64,000 nucleotides of DNA from Diphasiastrum complanatum (GCA_029204225.1 CM055092.1:45268087-45332086); one strand, 5' to 3'; counted from the first letter of the stretch, positions 1 to 13,156 are shown. Translations and numbers: made by a program. Notes: generated by a model from the letters alone, not told the origin.

Positions 1-2560
1 TGCGAAGTGTCCGCCTCCCATTGCTTCATGCGAGAGAGACATGATCTGACTTGTCTCATGGGGCAGGATACAATGACGAATGATATTATCCGCCCCTCTT
101 CGATATAGTTGGCCGACAATCAGCAGGAGCTTTAAGTACAAGTTTCTGTCGTTGCGCCTTGGATAGTGATCGATCTGTTTGGTCGTTCATCAAATACTCA
201 ACTATGTCTGCGGCCCAATCGGGTACAGCATCCACATAAAATAAAGCAGCATCCGATAACTCATCATCAGGTTGGGGATCCTTCTGTGTTGATTTGATTC
301 TTGATACATGATCCGCCATATAATGTTGCTTGCCTTTGCGTACCACTATTCGAAAATCAAACTCGAGCAACAAGAGTAACCATCTAGTGATTCTCCCTGT
401 GTTGCAGGTTTTGTTGACTAGGAGCAAAGGTTGATGATCAGTGTAGAATGCAAAATGAGTGGCCATAAGATAATGGCAAAACTTCTTGACCGCAAATTTC
501 ATTGCCAAAGCTTCTCACTCAGTTGTTGAATAGTTGATTTCAGCATCGTTGAGTTGTCGATTGGCAAAGCGAATAGGAAATTCTTTCTTGTACTCGCCTG
601 GCTAGGTCAATACTGCTTCTATAGCATAGTTTGATGCATCAATATGCACATGAAACTCAATTGTCCAATTGGGAGGCCATAAGATTGGTGCAGGTATAAG
701 TGCTTCCTTCAGCTTTTGGAAAGCTCGTAGGGCTTCCTCCGTCCAATGTGGATCAATTGTCAACTTGTAGATGGGATGTGCCAAATCCGCAAAGAATAGA
801 ATGAAGATTCGGTAGTAATTGGCATGTCCCATAAATACATAGACTCCACGAATCGTTCCAGGGGGTGGAAGATCCATGATAATACGTATCTTAGACAAAT
901 CAGTGGCGATCCCATGTCTAGATACAATATGGCCCTGGATAAGACCATGTGTGACCCAAAATTGGCATTTCTCTGGATTCAATGATATTTGAAATTTGCG
1001 GCATTGTATAAGCACTCTTTTCAACTGAGATAAGTGTTCATCATTAAATCTGTGCATGCAAAGATCATCGAGGAAGATCTCTAGGAATTTTTGTAAATAG
1101 TCTTTGAATGCCTTTTGCATGACGCGCTGAAAAGAGCTAGGGGCATTATAAAGACCGAATGGCATGACCTTGTAGGCATATGTACCCCAATCAGTAGCAA
1201 ATGCAGTCTTGTGTTGATCCTCCGGTGCAATCTTCACTTGGTTGTAGCCACTGAAGCCATCTAAAAAACTGTAGGCTTCCGCTCCAGCTACTCAATCCAA
1301 GACGCTTTCTGTGAACGGTAAGGGAAAGTGATCCTTCCGTGTCACAGCGTTAAGTGCCTTCAGATTGACACAAATCCGCATTTTGTCATTCTTCTTGGGA
1401 ACAATGACTATGGGTGACACCCATTTTCTGTGCTCGATTTCATAAATAAAATCGGCATCGAGCAACTTCTGCAACTCTTGCTTGATTAGCTCGGTTAGTT
1501 CGGGTTGCAGCGGTAATATCGGCTCACCTTTGGCGTTTTTCCTTCGACCAAAGGTATGGTGTGTTGGACTACAGATGATGGAATTCCTTTTAAATCTTTG
1601 TAAGACCACGCAAAGCAGCCTTTATACTCCATCGATAACTTCTGCAGTTGGGTGAATTGTGAGGGCGTGAGTTGTGCTCCCACATGAACAATTTTGTCTT
1701 CATCTCCTGGCTCTGCTAGATTCATTGGTTGAGTGCGTGCTGGTCCCTCGTAGACTTGTTCTTCTTTTTTCTGATTTGCATCAGGTTCCCGTTGTGCTTT
1801 CGGCATCATTATCACCCCCTCGTCCAAGGTATAACTCTTGAAGTTTTCTGGCACATCATGGACTGGTGCCTTACTCGTTTCTTCCTTCAAAAGGTTGATC
1901 TTAGCACGATTGGTGAGTGATATCTTGTGCATTGCTTCTGACATTCCTAAAGCTGATGTCGAAGCTTGGTCGGATGACTCTTGAGCATGCGATTCAGCAA
2001 CTTTCTTTTTGTCTTGTATATTGTTGTTGGTTGTTGCTGCTTCTCTGCTCGTTATCTTCTGTTGAGGTTCTTTAACATTCGCCACATGGTTCTGAATGTC
2101 TTCATCCACTGTTGCTATAGCCTCTTCGGGTAAATCGCTCCACTTGCTCACCTGATTGTATCTTTGCTTTTGTTGATTTTTCTTTGGTATAGGTGCTTTC
2201 GGTGGTGGCATCTTGGAGACTTTAGCATGTTGAGATTTCTGAGGCAATTGAGCTGGTATTCGTTGAACTCCATAACGCGTAGAATCCATGTGGTGTAGGA
2301 TCTGCTCATCTGTCAGCTCAGCTTCCTCGTCATAGGACAATGCATGTTGCCAAGGAACTAAATCATCTTCAACAGGTTCCGAAATAGGTTCTGGTGATAG
2401 CCATGCTACGTTTATCATGTTCACCCCATATGAGATAGGCGTGTCAAGGGTGAATCCTCTCGGTGGTAATTCGCTGGGTTCTGAATCTGAATCTGGATCT
2501 GGATGACATGTATGCCCAGCCATACAATCGATAGTTGCCAATGTATCTGTCCACAACACG
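1..2560 (-). mobile_element. Decayed Ty3/gypsy element, Tat/Athila-like, pol fragment
   Basis: Read on the minus strand, this is the pol part of a Ty3/gypsy retrotransposon. From 2559 to 1495 there is an acidic, linker-rich 354-residue ORF ending in a FAWSYKDLKGIP-type motif that precedes reverse transcriptase in Tat/Ogre/Athila elements. The RT N-terminus (1292-1609), RT palm with FLDD in place of YVDD (602-1237) and RNase H with a TDHQPLL motif (86-508) follow. The pieces lie in different frames and are separated by stops, so it is a pseudogene. No LTR of its own and no integrase are visible; the element continues off the left edge. On the right it is fused abruptly to a family-1 LTR fragment at about 2567. 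Lineage assignment is from motif resemblance only. Confidence 0.85.
86..1609 (-). pseudogene. Ty3/gypsy reverse transcriptase-RNase H remnant
   Basis: Three overlapping or adjacent minus-strand segments encode, in order, an RT N-terminal part (SPIVIVPKKND, then MRICVNLKALN), the RT palm (VMPFGLYNAPSSFQRVMQ, then IFLDDL) and RNase H (FYTDHQPLLLVN, then HYMADHVSR). The product would copy element RNA into cDNA and degrade the template in a cytoplasmic virus-like particle. Frame breaks near 1240-1300 and 510-600 prevent one continuous protein. Family membership is secure; activity is not expected. Confidence 0.85.
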
Positions 2561-2566
2561 GTATTT

Positions 2567-2940
2567 GTTTGTCGGACTCCCCCTGTAGTTCTGCTGTGAT
2601 TCGGCGCGCCCCCTCTATCCTGGAATATAGTGCTTTCTGGTAAAGCACGCTTTTCTGGACTTAGTTTTTATTTTGCTGATTAAGCTTGGCAAGGTTGGCA
2701 AAATCAGTCTGGCTCTCGGACATGGATCCCAGGAGCCGTCCCGGCGGCAGAATCAACGTGGCTCCTGACTAGGCCATGACTCGAGCTCCAGAGCTAGCTC
2801 ATGACTTGTAACTACTTGGCTGGCTCACCACAGGTCGGAGGCTCAGTCCTTGCTTCCTAACTCGCCCTGGGACCTTTAGGGAGTGTCACCCCTTAGAGTC
2901 TTACAGGACACCTTGGTGCACCTGAGTTAGCTTTACAACA
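2567..2940 (-). mobile_element. Truncated LTR fragment, family 1
   Basis: These bases match the right-hand part of the 918-bp LTR defined at 14012-14929 (same order, ending in CTTTACAACA at 2940) with many substitutions. Its left side is cut off and joined to the gypsy pol remnant, so this is a truncated or recombined LTR, not a solo LTR. The element orientation is minus. Confidence 0.85.
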
Positions 2941-4079
2941 ACAGATCAGGCCTACTTGGAGGGAGGTGGCATGGATTGTATCGCGGGAGATGTGGTACAG
3001 ATCTTGAGGGCAGGGAGTGCATCACGAGGTGGTGTGGATCTAGTAAGCCTATAGTTGTGAGCCAATATGGATGTATATCGTTACTCACGAAGTGGCAATT
3101 GATACTTTGGTGAGTATTCATGTGAACTGCATGGCTATATGCACAAGTTGGTGATTTTCAATTTGGCATCACATGTTATGTTTTTATCTATCATTATTCA
3201 GGAAGTAGGATGCAACACGTATGGTTAGATCCAGTTGGAGTCTAGTTGCACTACATGTAGACAGATTCTTGGGGAGCTATCAGCGGGTAATGGATACTTG
3301 GTGATCATATGGTACATGGTACATGTTTCTAGTGCAGCTATTCTACCTGCTGATATGCTATAGGTCGTGGGTGAGTTTCTCATCACGAAGATGGATCTAC
3401 TGTGCATTTGCTTTGGTTGGGTTGACATGATGGATACAGTGGTGAGATAAGTTTCTTGGAAAGAAACCTTATGTACCGGATCAAATCAGAGTTGGCAGCG
3501 TCAAGCATGGAAAGTGACTCTGCATGGGATGCAAGATTGGCAAATCATCATCAGTATCTCTAGAAGATGGGCAAGCTACTCGGGTATAGCCTATCGGTGA
3601 GGTTTGTGTACATTTATTCATTGAGTCTTTGGTAGACTCTTGAGCTTGGAGCATGAGGACTGGACGGAGATCAACTTTCAAGATTTACTGGACAAGATGT
3701 CAAGGCAAAGCGACTTGGAGAGTAGTGCTTTGTTTGGGAGATACATTGGGGATGAGGCTTGGAGCACTTTGAGATGGCTGATCTTGGATGATGTATGTGG
3801 ACATCTATTTGATATGCTTGGACGTGAGGGCATGGGCATCTTGGTTACATGTGAGGGACATGATCAAAGATCTGATTTGGAGACTAGTGGCGTAGCAATG
3901 AATCTACAGGTGACATGTGCTAATATGACTAGATACCACAGTTTGCGCAAGCATGGTCATGTATTTGACGTATTCATGAAGGTTTGCATGAATGTGTGCT
4001 TGCATATTACCTTCTTACAAGACTCTAAATCTAAGTCGGAGTCGTGTGTGATTATGCATGTGCTACATTGAAAACAAAA
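2941..4079. other. Unassigned repeat-like spacer with one 143-codon ORF
   Basis: No protein family is recognised. A plus-strand ORF at 3640-4071 (143 codons) has no recognisable domain. Its composition resembles the surrounding tg-rich spacer, and the sequence just downstream (about 4140-4300) repeats short phrases such as 'atggtagcagtgaggtttcctcaa' in varied form. This looks like leader or LTR sequence of an old retroelement more than a host gene. Confidence 0.4.
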
Positions 4080-7000
4080 TAGTCATTTGGTATGCTCAAT
4101 TGTGACTTGTCGTTTTGTCTATTAGATGTATATCTAGTGAGGGTATAGTCTTATGGTGACAGTAAGATTTTCTCAAGTTGAGCCACAATCGCAATTTGAT
4201 GTTAGATTTATAGGTCTATGTTTGTAAATGTCTGATAGGATATCAGCCTAGCTAGATGGAGGGTAATAATCTCATGGTAGCAGTGAGGTTTCCTCAATGT
4301 GAGTCTTGTTTCTCATGTGGTTCACTTGTGTTTTGTGTTAAAGTCAGATTGGAGACAAGTCAGCTAGCAAAGAGTGTGGCAAACTCTTTAGGTTGAGCGC
4401 ATGATACTTTTTGTGCTAAACTTGGTGGTCTGATGGTGTGCTGGAGTGTTGTGTCAAGTACATAATAGCATGGATATGCATAACATCTATTATGTTTTTG
4501 AACATTTCAATAGAATTCAACATTCATGTTATGTCTTCACATTCACAAGTCATGATATGATTTACATTTGATTGCTCATGTTTAAAACTTTAGAGAAAAG
4601 AATCCATGGAGTCTACCAAACCTACCTAAAGCTAGAATTCTTGAAAAATGCTATCATGCACTATAGGTAATGGCCATTGGGAGAGCCATTACCATAGTAA
4701 TGGGACCTTGGCAAGAGTTGCGGAGGCCACAAGTTGCCTGAGGACTAGATTGTATGTGGTAAATTGTATAGGCCCAATCAGTGGAGCATAATACCATGTA
4801 TTTGCTTTTGGCAAGATTTTTATGTTTTTCTATTTATTTCGCTTGTCAAAAGTGGAATCAATATTTTTAAGCCAATTTTTTTTTTAATTTGATTTTCTGT
4901 GTGGAGATTTTTTTTGTTTTTCATTTTTAACGTAATTTATTACGAAAAACATTGGTCCAAAGTCTAGAGGCTATTCGAATCAAAAGCATCAGTTAGATTG
5001 TGGTGTGGCCTAAAAATATTGCCAATAGCTATTACATGCCTCATTTGATGCAATTTAAAAATGAAAATTATCATATCGTGTGTGCGACCTTGGGTTGATA
5101 ACCAGTATATCACCCTTGCAATAGAACTTTGATTTATACATAGCAACGTGTAACTTAGCAATCACATTTATGTTGATATCTAACAGGTATCAAGATTTCT
5201 AAAAGAATTTTATAATTGCTAGTTCATATTTTACGAACATGGGTTGATAACCGATTGTATCACCCTTGCAAAAGAAGTTAGATTGATATATAGCAATGTG
5301 TAACTTACGGATCATGTTTATACTGATATCTCACAAGTGACAAAAACTTTGAGATACTTTTATATTATGGAAATTGCTAGTCCCTAAAAAGATAAAAGAA
5401 TGTTTTATTACCAAGAGCTAGTATTAAACGTATTGATCTATTAAAAGCTTGAGAGTCAAGAATCACAAATTTGGGAAATCAAGATCAATGTTGGGTGGAT
5501 ATATAGTTGCCTGGCTATTTTTCAATTGGGTATCAAAGAACGACCCGAATGGTATATGTGATTGTGATACTTAGGTTGAGAATTGCAACCCTTTGTTAAT
5601 GCTCATTCAATAGATGGGTGGTCGATATTATACTAGGGCTGGTTTTGGTCCATGCAATACTCATGTTGATACTTGGACTAGATGCCAAATATGGGTTTTG
5701 CCCCTGTTCACAATCTAGTATTATATTTTCCTTTTTACTCAAACTTCAAATACATAATACTTTTTGTTGATGGTGCCTCAAATACATCAATGGGTTCATA
5801 GGAACAAAGCATAATACTCTATATGAAGTGTCATGAATTTCAGCAATTTGTATGCAAATATGATCTACAAAGTCATCAAACCATTACCTGGCTAGATTCC
5901 AAAAATTAGGAATACTCTAATGCCAAACCCAATTGGTTTTAAAAATTTGGATACTCTAATGCTAAACCCAACTAGTTTTAAAATTTTAGATACTTTCCCA
6001 TAAGACTCGTAAGATTGCAGCTCCTCGACCCAAAGCTCAATTTTATTCCAATGTGACTTACTTCCAAAATGGCAACCCATGAAATTATCATCAACCCACT
6101 AAACATATTCTCACAAAATACCAACTTTAGTGGCCCTCTAGACCCACACTCTAGATGTCTTGGACTTAGAAACTATGAAACAGGACTAAGTCCATCAAAA
6201 TTTCAGGGCCATGGGACCTAGAATGGTCCGATGTTAAATTTTGACACCTGACAAAGTTAATTTGTGCTTTCAACACCTTGGAATTTTGGGCCTCCAACAC
6301 TGAAATGCATAAATTGTATAAAATCATTATTATGATATGGACTACAGTTTATTTTAAACTTCATGAGTTAAGGTACTCATATAAGTTGTAACAGATACTT
6401 CCTTAAAACTTGAAAGTTCACTCTTTGCAAGCTCAATACAATGCTATTTGAAATTGAGATTCACAAACTTTAAATTTCAAAGAGTTTTGACTTTAGAATG
6501 GGCCATTGGAGAGCTTGGCCCAAAGTTTAGGTGTGAATAATTGCCAACCTCTAGCTTAACATTTTTCATCTTCCATAACATTTACAATTGAACTCCAACT
6601 TTTCAACTTCCATACTTTGGAAGTTTTAAATTTCGGACTTCATGTGTATGTTGTGATCGCAGTTGTGTAAGGCAAGTGGCCCTTGAAGCAATCAATCTAG
6701 TTTATTAAATGCTTTACTTGGAAATTTGATATGAGAAATGTATATAGGTACACTTCTTTACTTGGAATTCAATAATTAAATTTTAAATTGAAATGTGCAT
6801 GAAATTCTTATACTCTATAAAATGAAATTTGAAGGGCAAGTTCTTTGTAAAGTCACATGGGGTGATGTCCATGAACATTGTGAGAGATGTCATGGAAACA
6901 TAGCACCAAGGGCAAACCATGAACATTGTGAGACTTCATGGAAATAAAGCAACAAGGGCAACCTTATTGTCAAATTTTAGCATGGACATGCTCTAGTCTA

Positions 7001-8180
7001 AAGTCAAGTCTAGAGTCTAAAGGCTTGTAGTGAACCATGATTGAGGAAGAACATTATAGAGCCAATAATAGGCTTTGGGCTCATGAGTTGCTAGAAAGTC
7101 TATAAAAAATCATTTTAACAAGCTTCCTTTACATTCACAAGCACTACTGAAGAGCACTATAGTCTTTGGGGCAACCGCCAGAGCATCATATGGAGCTTCT
7201 TGGAAGAAGGCCCATATTCCAAAGGGAGAGTAATGGTCGTTGGCAGCTAGCAAGCTCGTAGTAGTAAGAGCAATTATGAAGAGAGGCTGGCTGTAAGGGG
7301 CAGACGCATAGCTCTGCCCATGATTTAGAGAAAATTTTCAGGCTCTGTAGACTCTTATTGATAAGCCACATATAACAAGACAAGACTCATAAAGTAACGT
7401 GAATCGCCATTAATCGTTACCGTTATGAATAATTCTAACTGCGACTGCCTGCCATTTCTGGGTTGCGGGATGTCAGAAGCATAATAATCGGCATCAGATG
7501 GGAAGCGCTGCTCCCAGCGCAACGAGCAGCTTTCGATGACGGTTTCAATTTCCAAAGCAAACCGCTCCCTACTATCAGAAAATTCAAGAATCAGGAACAA
7601 CACAAAATCCTTCGAGAAATGTCACGAAACTTTTGAGATACAAATGTAAAGCATTTTTGTAGCAAGCAGTTTTGTCTGTGAAACTCAGATAGCTGAAAGG
7701 AAACATTGATTGAAGCTAACTGGAAGAATCGATTATAACTTGTGGCTCTAAAACTTAACAGATTGTTTTCTACTGCTACAAAGTAAAAGCTGCAATGCCC
7801 TTGCAAGTGCATTGATGTTCAGAAAAATTACAGCCGCTATTCTACAGTTTCACGGTCGGATTGGACTAATTAATCCAATTACAAAAAATTTTGATCTGCA
7901 CACAATTCCCTGATAATTTCTTTCAGCAGATTTCTCATTGCTGCGAAGTTGTTACTGCAGCTCCGGAAATTAAGATAGATTTCCTTATACAACATGGCAT
8001 GAGAGGGCTCCGAGAGAGTTTAAGAGACGTTCTATATACACGTATTGCGCATCTGCTTTAATGCTTCTTGGTTTCCAAGGGGAGGCTCGAACCTGGGACC
8101 AAAGAAGCATCTGCTTTAATGACACAACATAATCTAGAAGGATAGATTCTCGACGCAAGAACAAGGTGTATTCTTTAATT
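4080..8180. other. AT-rich intergenic region with short local direct repeats
   Basis: No supported gene. Diverged direct repeats are visible: a unit of about 100 bp at 5090-5190 recurs at 5240-5345 ('ttgataacc', 'tatcacccttgcaa', 'agcaa-gtgtaactta'). A unit of about 47 bp is tandem at 5905-5995 ('tactctaatgc-aaaccca'). A unit of about 50 bp is tandem at 6870-6960 ('catgaacattgtgaga'). The part nearest the HLS1-like gene (7900-8180) is probably its 3' UTR and flank. Confidence 0.5.
7425..7577 (-). other. Possible unrecognised minus-strand exon
   Basis: A minus-strand reading frame here has coding-like composition (rich in charged residues, with FPSDADYYASDIPQP), and is bounded by a plausible acceptor (tttctgatag) on the upstream side and a donor-like GTAACG on the downstream side. 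I do not recognise the protein. It lies about 600 bp beyond the stop of the HLS1-like gene, so it could be an exon of another gene, a decayed gene fragment, or chance. Confidence 0.2.
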
Positions 8181-9185
8181 CTACACATCTCTTGGATCGA
8201 CAAATAGTTTTTCTTCTTCAGCAGATTTGCACCAGTTAAAAGACTCGAATGAAGATTCATTATCGGAGTCTGATGTTTTCATCTTTCTATCCAAAGCTTG
8301 GTTTCTGAGGCGTTTTATGCACCACAGATCATCGGCAGAGGATAAGCATTTCCATTGAGGGATGCAATCTGCTAAAGGGTCGGATGAAGCTAGTTCAGTC
8401 ATAATTACTTGGCAATTATGCCTACGAGCAATATTACGAGCGTGGCCGCACAGTGAACGAAGTAGTTCATGGCCCTTTACTCCTTCGGCATGAACCCCAA
8501 ACATGAACTGCATTCCGAAAGGGGAAAAGACATCGGGAAAGGAAGGGATCTTTAACCAAGGGAGCGCTTGATCAACGAAACGTGTTATGGCTGCGAAGGT
8601 GCGGATCTTTAAGGATACGCCCTCCACTTGAAGCTTGAATATCTCGTTGCACTTCCAGAGGCTCACCATTGCCCAGGACTTCACGACTCCTTTCAGCAGA
8701 TTTTGAGCAAGTTCACTTCCTCCGTTACCAGAATTAGAATCCTCACTAACATTAATCAGCTCAAAATCTTCCTCTTCTTTCAGAGCAGCAATCCAAGTCC
8801 CTTCGTATAAATCATTCTTCAAGATCTTCTCTATATCTTTGGGAAAGAATTCTGCTGTGCCCATCAGATATGTGTAGAGAGTTATTGCGTCCCTTTTAGT
8901 CAATCTAGTCACTCTGACGTTTGGAGGTACAAGTTCACTATGGAGAAATACTGGATGTACGAGTATACGCGGCTCTCTGAATTTCTTGTAGCCCAATTTG
9001 GAAGTGAAAAGCTTGATTGATGCAGTATTGCTTCTTTCTGTTGCCATGTAGACGTATTCGGCTCCTTGCTCCTTACACCAATCCTCAATGGCTTGTGCCA
9101 ATTTCAGACCGATGCCTGCTCGACTGCGATCTTACATATTGTCGAAGTTAGAAGACGTCAGATTTTAGTTTGCGTAATTAGTCAC

Positions 9186-9222
<37 letters not shown>

Positions 9223-9868
9223 GGGTCACTGCGGAAGGGATTATACCGATGAAATGGACACACTCTCAATCCAAGTATATATCCGACACGAGCATAAACA
9301 GGCCTTTCATAGGAAGTTTTGCCACCGAGATCGTTCTTGTTTATTATGTTCTTTCCACAAACCACGTCTTTAACTCCAGCCCTGACTAGGCCAACTATCC
9401 TGCTAGCATCCTCTTCGGCTACCTGTGTCAAAATAGATGATCGGATCTAAAAATTTTCGTTATAGCTTCAATCTATCAAGCCAAAGTCTTACACCTAAAA
9501 GTTGCCAGAAGTTCAAGTTTTTTTTTCAAAGCTCTCGACTGATTAAATTTGCAAAAGCTTCTGAGACAGAGTTGAACAGTCGAAATAACGAGCTAATCAG
9601 TGTAAGAGCAGATTTACAAAAAAAGTATATACGGCAATAATGAAATAATGTGGTGCACCGTTTGAAACTATACCAGCATGGCGAATGCAGGATAATGGCG
9701 AACTCTGCACAAAGGATCCCCCAACAGATCAGCGTACAGAGACATCGTACCACTAGGCCCTGTTTCACATCTTCTCTCTAGCTCCTTGACTTGATAGAGG
9801 TCCGTCTCATTCTTGAAGTTTCGGATTCTGATTTGAAATTTAACAAAACTAAGCGAAACAGTTTCCAT
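8181..9868 (-). CDS. HLS1: HOOKLESS1-like GNAT N-acetyltransferase (3 exons)
   Basis: Three minus-strand exons, 9674-9868, 9247-9422 and 8181-9123, join in frame to 437 residues, close to the roughly 400 of Arabidopsis HLS1. Splice sites are GT-AG: donor GTATAG after the codon for Leu65, acceptor ACACAG, donor GTATAA in phase 2, acceptor ATCGCAG. Exon 1 has the family signature ELERRCETGPSG and ADLLGDPLCRVRH; exon 2 ends in YILGLRVCPFHR. The exon 2/3 junction rebuilds the acetyl-CoA-binding loop RRAGIGLKL near residue 124. The C-terminal half has TAEFFPKDIEKIL, DLWCIKRL and the terminal FVDPR motif. The family is nuclear and in Arabidopsis controls apical-hook formation and ethylene/auxin cross-talk, probably through protein acetylation. 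The start chosen is the Met 15-20 residues before the conserved block. A further in-frame Met 17 codons upstream is less likely. The gene looks intact. Confidence 0.93.
9188..9219. repeat. (GA)n microsatellite in HLS1-like intron 2
   Basis: About 15 GA units lie inside the 123-bp intron between exons 2 and 3 of the HLS1-like gene. The repeat takes up about a quarter of the intron. Confidence 0.97.
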
Positions 9869-12388
9869 TCCTGAAAATTCTAGGAACTTCCTCCAGCACT
9901 CTTTAAAGCTTGAGAGCAAATTTTTGCTCGAATCACCTTGTCCTTGTTCTTTAACTCGAATTTTAAGTATCTTTATAAGTTATACAACTTATCTGAATTC
10001 ACGGGTGCAGTAATAGCAGAGTTACAACCACTTCATTCCTCAGAACGAGTACGATGAAACGCACATCATCTTGAAGAAAGTAGGAAAACTAAGACAGAGG
10101 AAAGCGACGTTCCTAGTCGAACAACTAATCAAGGATACTCTGCATTGCTAACATGTTCCATCTCTTTCAGGTCAGGTTGTTGGGTCAAAAAATGTACATG
10201 CAACGTCGGAGAGTCTTTCATCCATTCAAAGGCTGGAAAGAAGGTAGACAATTCGTGTACCATATACAAGCTACCGGACCAGAAACAATTCGAATTTCTC
10301 TGCATACGTTTCTTTCTTGTTGAACTATTCTGACTGATTGTAGTACGTCCACGAGTATATATACTAGTTTCGCAACCAAAATATCTTCTAGTTTAAGACG
10401 ACTAGCATCTTAGCAATCGACAGCTGCTTATCTCAATTCGAGCTAAACATCTTCAATCTTCTGTAGCCTGTCTTTCTAGGATTTTTGGGTCTGCTCAACT
10501 GTGGAATAGAGAGGAGAGGATAATGGATCCAAACGTCAGGCTGTTAACAACTCTTCGAGAATCAAGAGCTGCGGGCCGCTATTAGAGTGCGACGTTTCAG
10601 AGGGTATTCTTGTGAACAAAAAACAAGCCGACAGCTCGAATCAAAACGTATATCGGCTTCGACACAGTCGAATGGTCATTTCACCCGGTTCATTTGTTCA
10701 AATGCCCTCGAATCTGAGTTCATCTTCATGCAAAAGTGCAGGCTGCGGAGGCGTCGATGAAGCCTAAGTAAAGCTCAGCACAGCAAACAGCAAACAATTC
10801 TAGAGATGGAAAAACCATAACTAGAAATCTTCCAAGCTTTAGCATGTCGTTTGGTCTCTAGACTCTTCCAACTGTTCTTTCAGCCGTCCCCACATACGTT
10901 GTGACGTATTGTGACTTCTTTATCAATCTTAACCTCTTCGGAATTTAAACTGTAGGATGTCTAGACTCCCGCTAGGAAAGTTAAGCAGTCCACGTCTGTC
11001 TAAACAGAGAGCATGTGCTCTGTATATCATCAAGCATCTTTTACAAAGAAGCATTGCAGAGCCAGCGACGTACAGACAAGTCTGAGAAGGTTCACCTACC
11101 TAAAGTTCACATTTTCCAATTTCCATAATCATCGGTGAGGTTTGTGCACTTCAAATCAGCAACAGGAACAGCAGGAAAAAAGGAACTTTCCCTTCACAAT
11201 ACAAACCAGAACCACGCTCTACGTACCAGCCTGCCACAACTTGAGCCGATCACAGTCACGTACAGGACCTTAGCCGCCGGGAGCTTGCAACTGCAGCAAC
11301 AATGATCAATCATCAAAGTCACAAAGTCGCAATGAAATTGGCATGCCATTAAGCATCCATCCATCAATCAACAGAAATATAATAATTATCCCGATTTCCA
11401 AGCTGCATTATCCATGGAAGTTAGCGTGAAAACCCCATAGCCTGGTCCGTAATTCCCCTCAGCAGCAGAGGATGGCTGGAGGGCCGAGGCCGAAGCAAGA
11501 GTGAATGAAAACAAGCGCACAAGAAAAGGCAAACGCAAAAGCGAGATGCCCAGGATCCTGATTTCCTCCTTCTGGTGGGCGTTCCATGAATATAACATAT
11601 GTTTGTCACTGTGACTTCTTTCTGTTCAGGAAGAAAGAAGAAGAAGAGAGCGCTGATCGCACGGTATATGCTCCAAGCCCGAGGCTGGGTGGAGAGAGAA
11701 GGACTGCGATGGGGCACTGGGCCAGGCCTGGCCATCGTCCGTGAATGCAAAGGGGCGTGGACGTGCCGCGTAGCCTAGGCGAACCAAACTGCCGAGGCCA
11801 CCATCTCACATTCACGTCGCTACCATGACTGGCTCGTGACTGGTGACCCACCGAAGTCTGGAACGAAACTCGAGAGAGAGGGGGAGGGCCCGATCCTCGA
11901 GGGGTGTGGCCACGGCATGAGCCAAACCGACCCGGTCCCGAATGCCGATCCGTGACCACGCTTAACTTTAATATAGATAGTAGATAGGCTTGAATTCATC
12001 ATGATTCCCACTATCTCCCACCTAAGGCTGCTTTCAAAGTTTCAAACTACCACAATCGCTTTGTTGGCTTATCTCTTTGACACTCTTTTTAAAAGGCTTT
12101 TTCAAAGTCTAAGCAAGTGAGATGTCATGCTAGATATATATCATCTCTTTTTTGGTCTTGCCATGGGTCGTTTGAATCTTTGCTCTCTCAATGCATTATT
12201 TTTTTTGAGTTCCTACCAAATTAATGTTTCTTGGGCAAGGTTTTCAACACACACAAAAAAGATTTTGCCCTTTTGTGGCAAGGGGAATCTTGCCACCTCA
12301 TGTGCCACATAGTGGCAACTCCAACCATGATCATGGAAATGGTTGTTTTTATTTATTTTGAAAGACCAATTGTAGCGTAGGGATTTCA
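9869..12388. other. Upstream region of the HLS1-like gene, no gene recognised
   Basis: This single-copy-looking stretch lies 5' of the minus-strand HLS1-like gene and probably contains its promoter and 5' UTR. I see no convincing TATA box or conserved domain. Around 11420-11960 the DNA is more GC-rich and open in several minus-strand frames (up to 117 codons), but these encode low-complexity, arginine/serine-rich peptides without a recognised motif. No tRNA or microRNA precursor was recognised by eye. Confidence 0.4.
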
Positions 12389-12520
12389 AAGGGAGCCAAG
12401 AACCATGACTTAGCTTCCCAGCTTTCAACGCTTGTCGTCCAAACCAACTACATGCGGCTAACTCACGAACAGAATTCATACTCAATCAACTTTAAGTTCT
12501 AGAACCAACATTGAGAACCA
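12389..12520 (-). mobile_element. LTR fragment, family 2
   Basis: The segment starting 'agccaagaaccatgactta' matches the region at 42945-43075 of the solo LTR described below, in the same orientation. Only about 130 bp survive. It abuts a family-1 LTR fragment at 12522. Confidence 0.7.
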
Positions 12521-12521
12521 A

Positions 12522-13156
12522 TGTTATAAAGTTGACTTGAGTGCACCCAGTGTGCCCTATAAGACTCGAAGGGGTGACACTCCTTAAAGTCCCAGAGCAA
12601 GTTAGGACGTCAAGGATTGAGCCTCCGACATGTGGCGAGCCAATCAAGTAGCCACAAGTCATGAGCTAGCTCTGGAACTCGAGTCATGGCCTAATACTCT
12701 CCTGGGACTCATGTCCATGAGCCAACCTGATTCTACTTGTTGGGACAACTCTCGAGACCCATATCCGAGAGATAGACTAATTTTGCCAGGCTTAATCAGC
12801 AAAATAAAACTAAGTCCAAAAAAGTGTGCTTTACCAAACAGCACTATATTCCAAGACATAGGGGACGTGCTGGGGAATTAGGCAAACAGAAACTTGGGAA
12901 CCTCAACCAGCGCCAGAAATCCAATCGCCAGGTCTCAGCTCTCTCTACAAGCGCAAGCCAAGAACAATGCCCAACAGATGTTGTTGGCCTCGAAACCAGT
13001 CAGTCATGTAGGAATGTAACATCTTTCAAATTTAATTTAATCTTTGAGGATGACTATCATTTCGATTTTGTCTCCGGGACTGGTCCAAGTGAAGGACCTT
13101 TACTACAATCTTTTCTCATCGTTGGTGTCTAAGGGTCCACATCACTGATGTGACAT
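12522..13156 (+). mobile_element. Truncated LTR fragment, family 1
   Basis: It begins TGTTATAAAG (the family terminus TGTTGTAAAG with one change) and is colinear with the first two-thirds of the plus-oriented LTR at 36024-36931, up to the 'gtctaagggtcc' region. It is then fused to a copia gag fragment. More diverged than the two family-1 elements that retain target-site duplications. Confidence 0.8.

Noticed and set aside
3640-4071. 143-codon plus-strand ORF
   Set aside because: No recognisable domain, and composition like neighbouring repeat-like spacer; not called as a gene.
11386-12011. Overlapping minus-strand frames up to 117 codons
   Set aside because: Low-complexity Arg/Ser/Pro peptides in mutually overlapping frames; more likely GC-rich upstream sequence.
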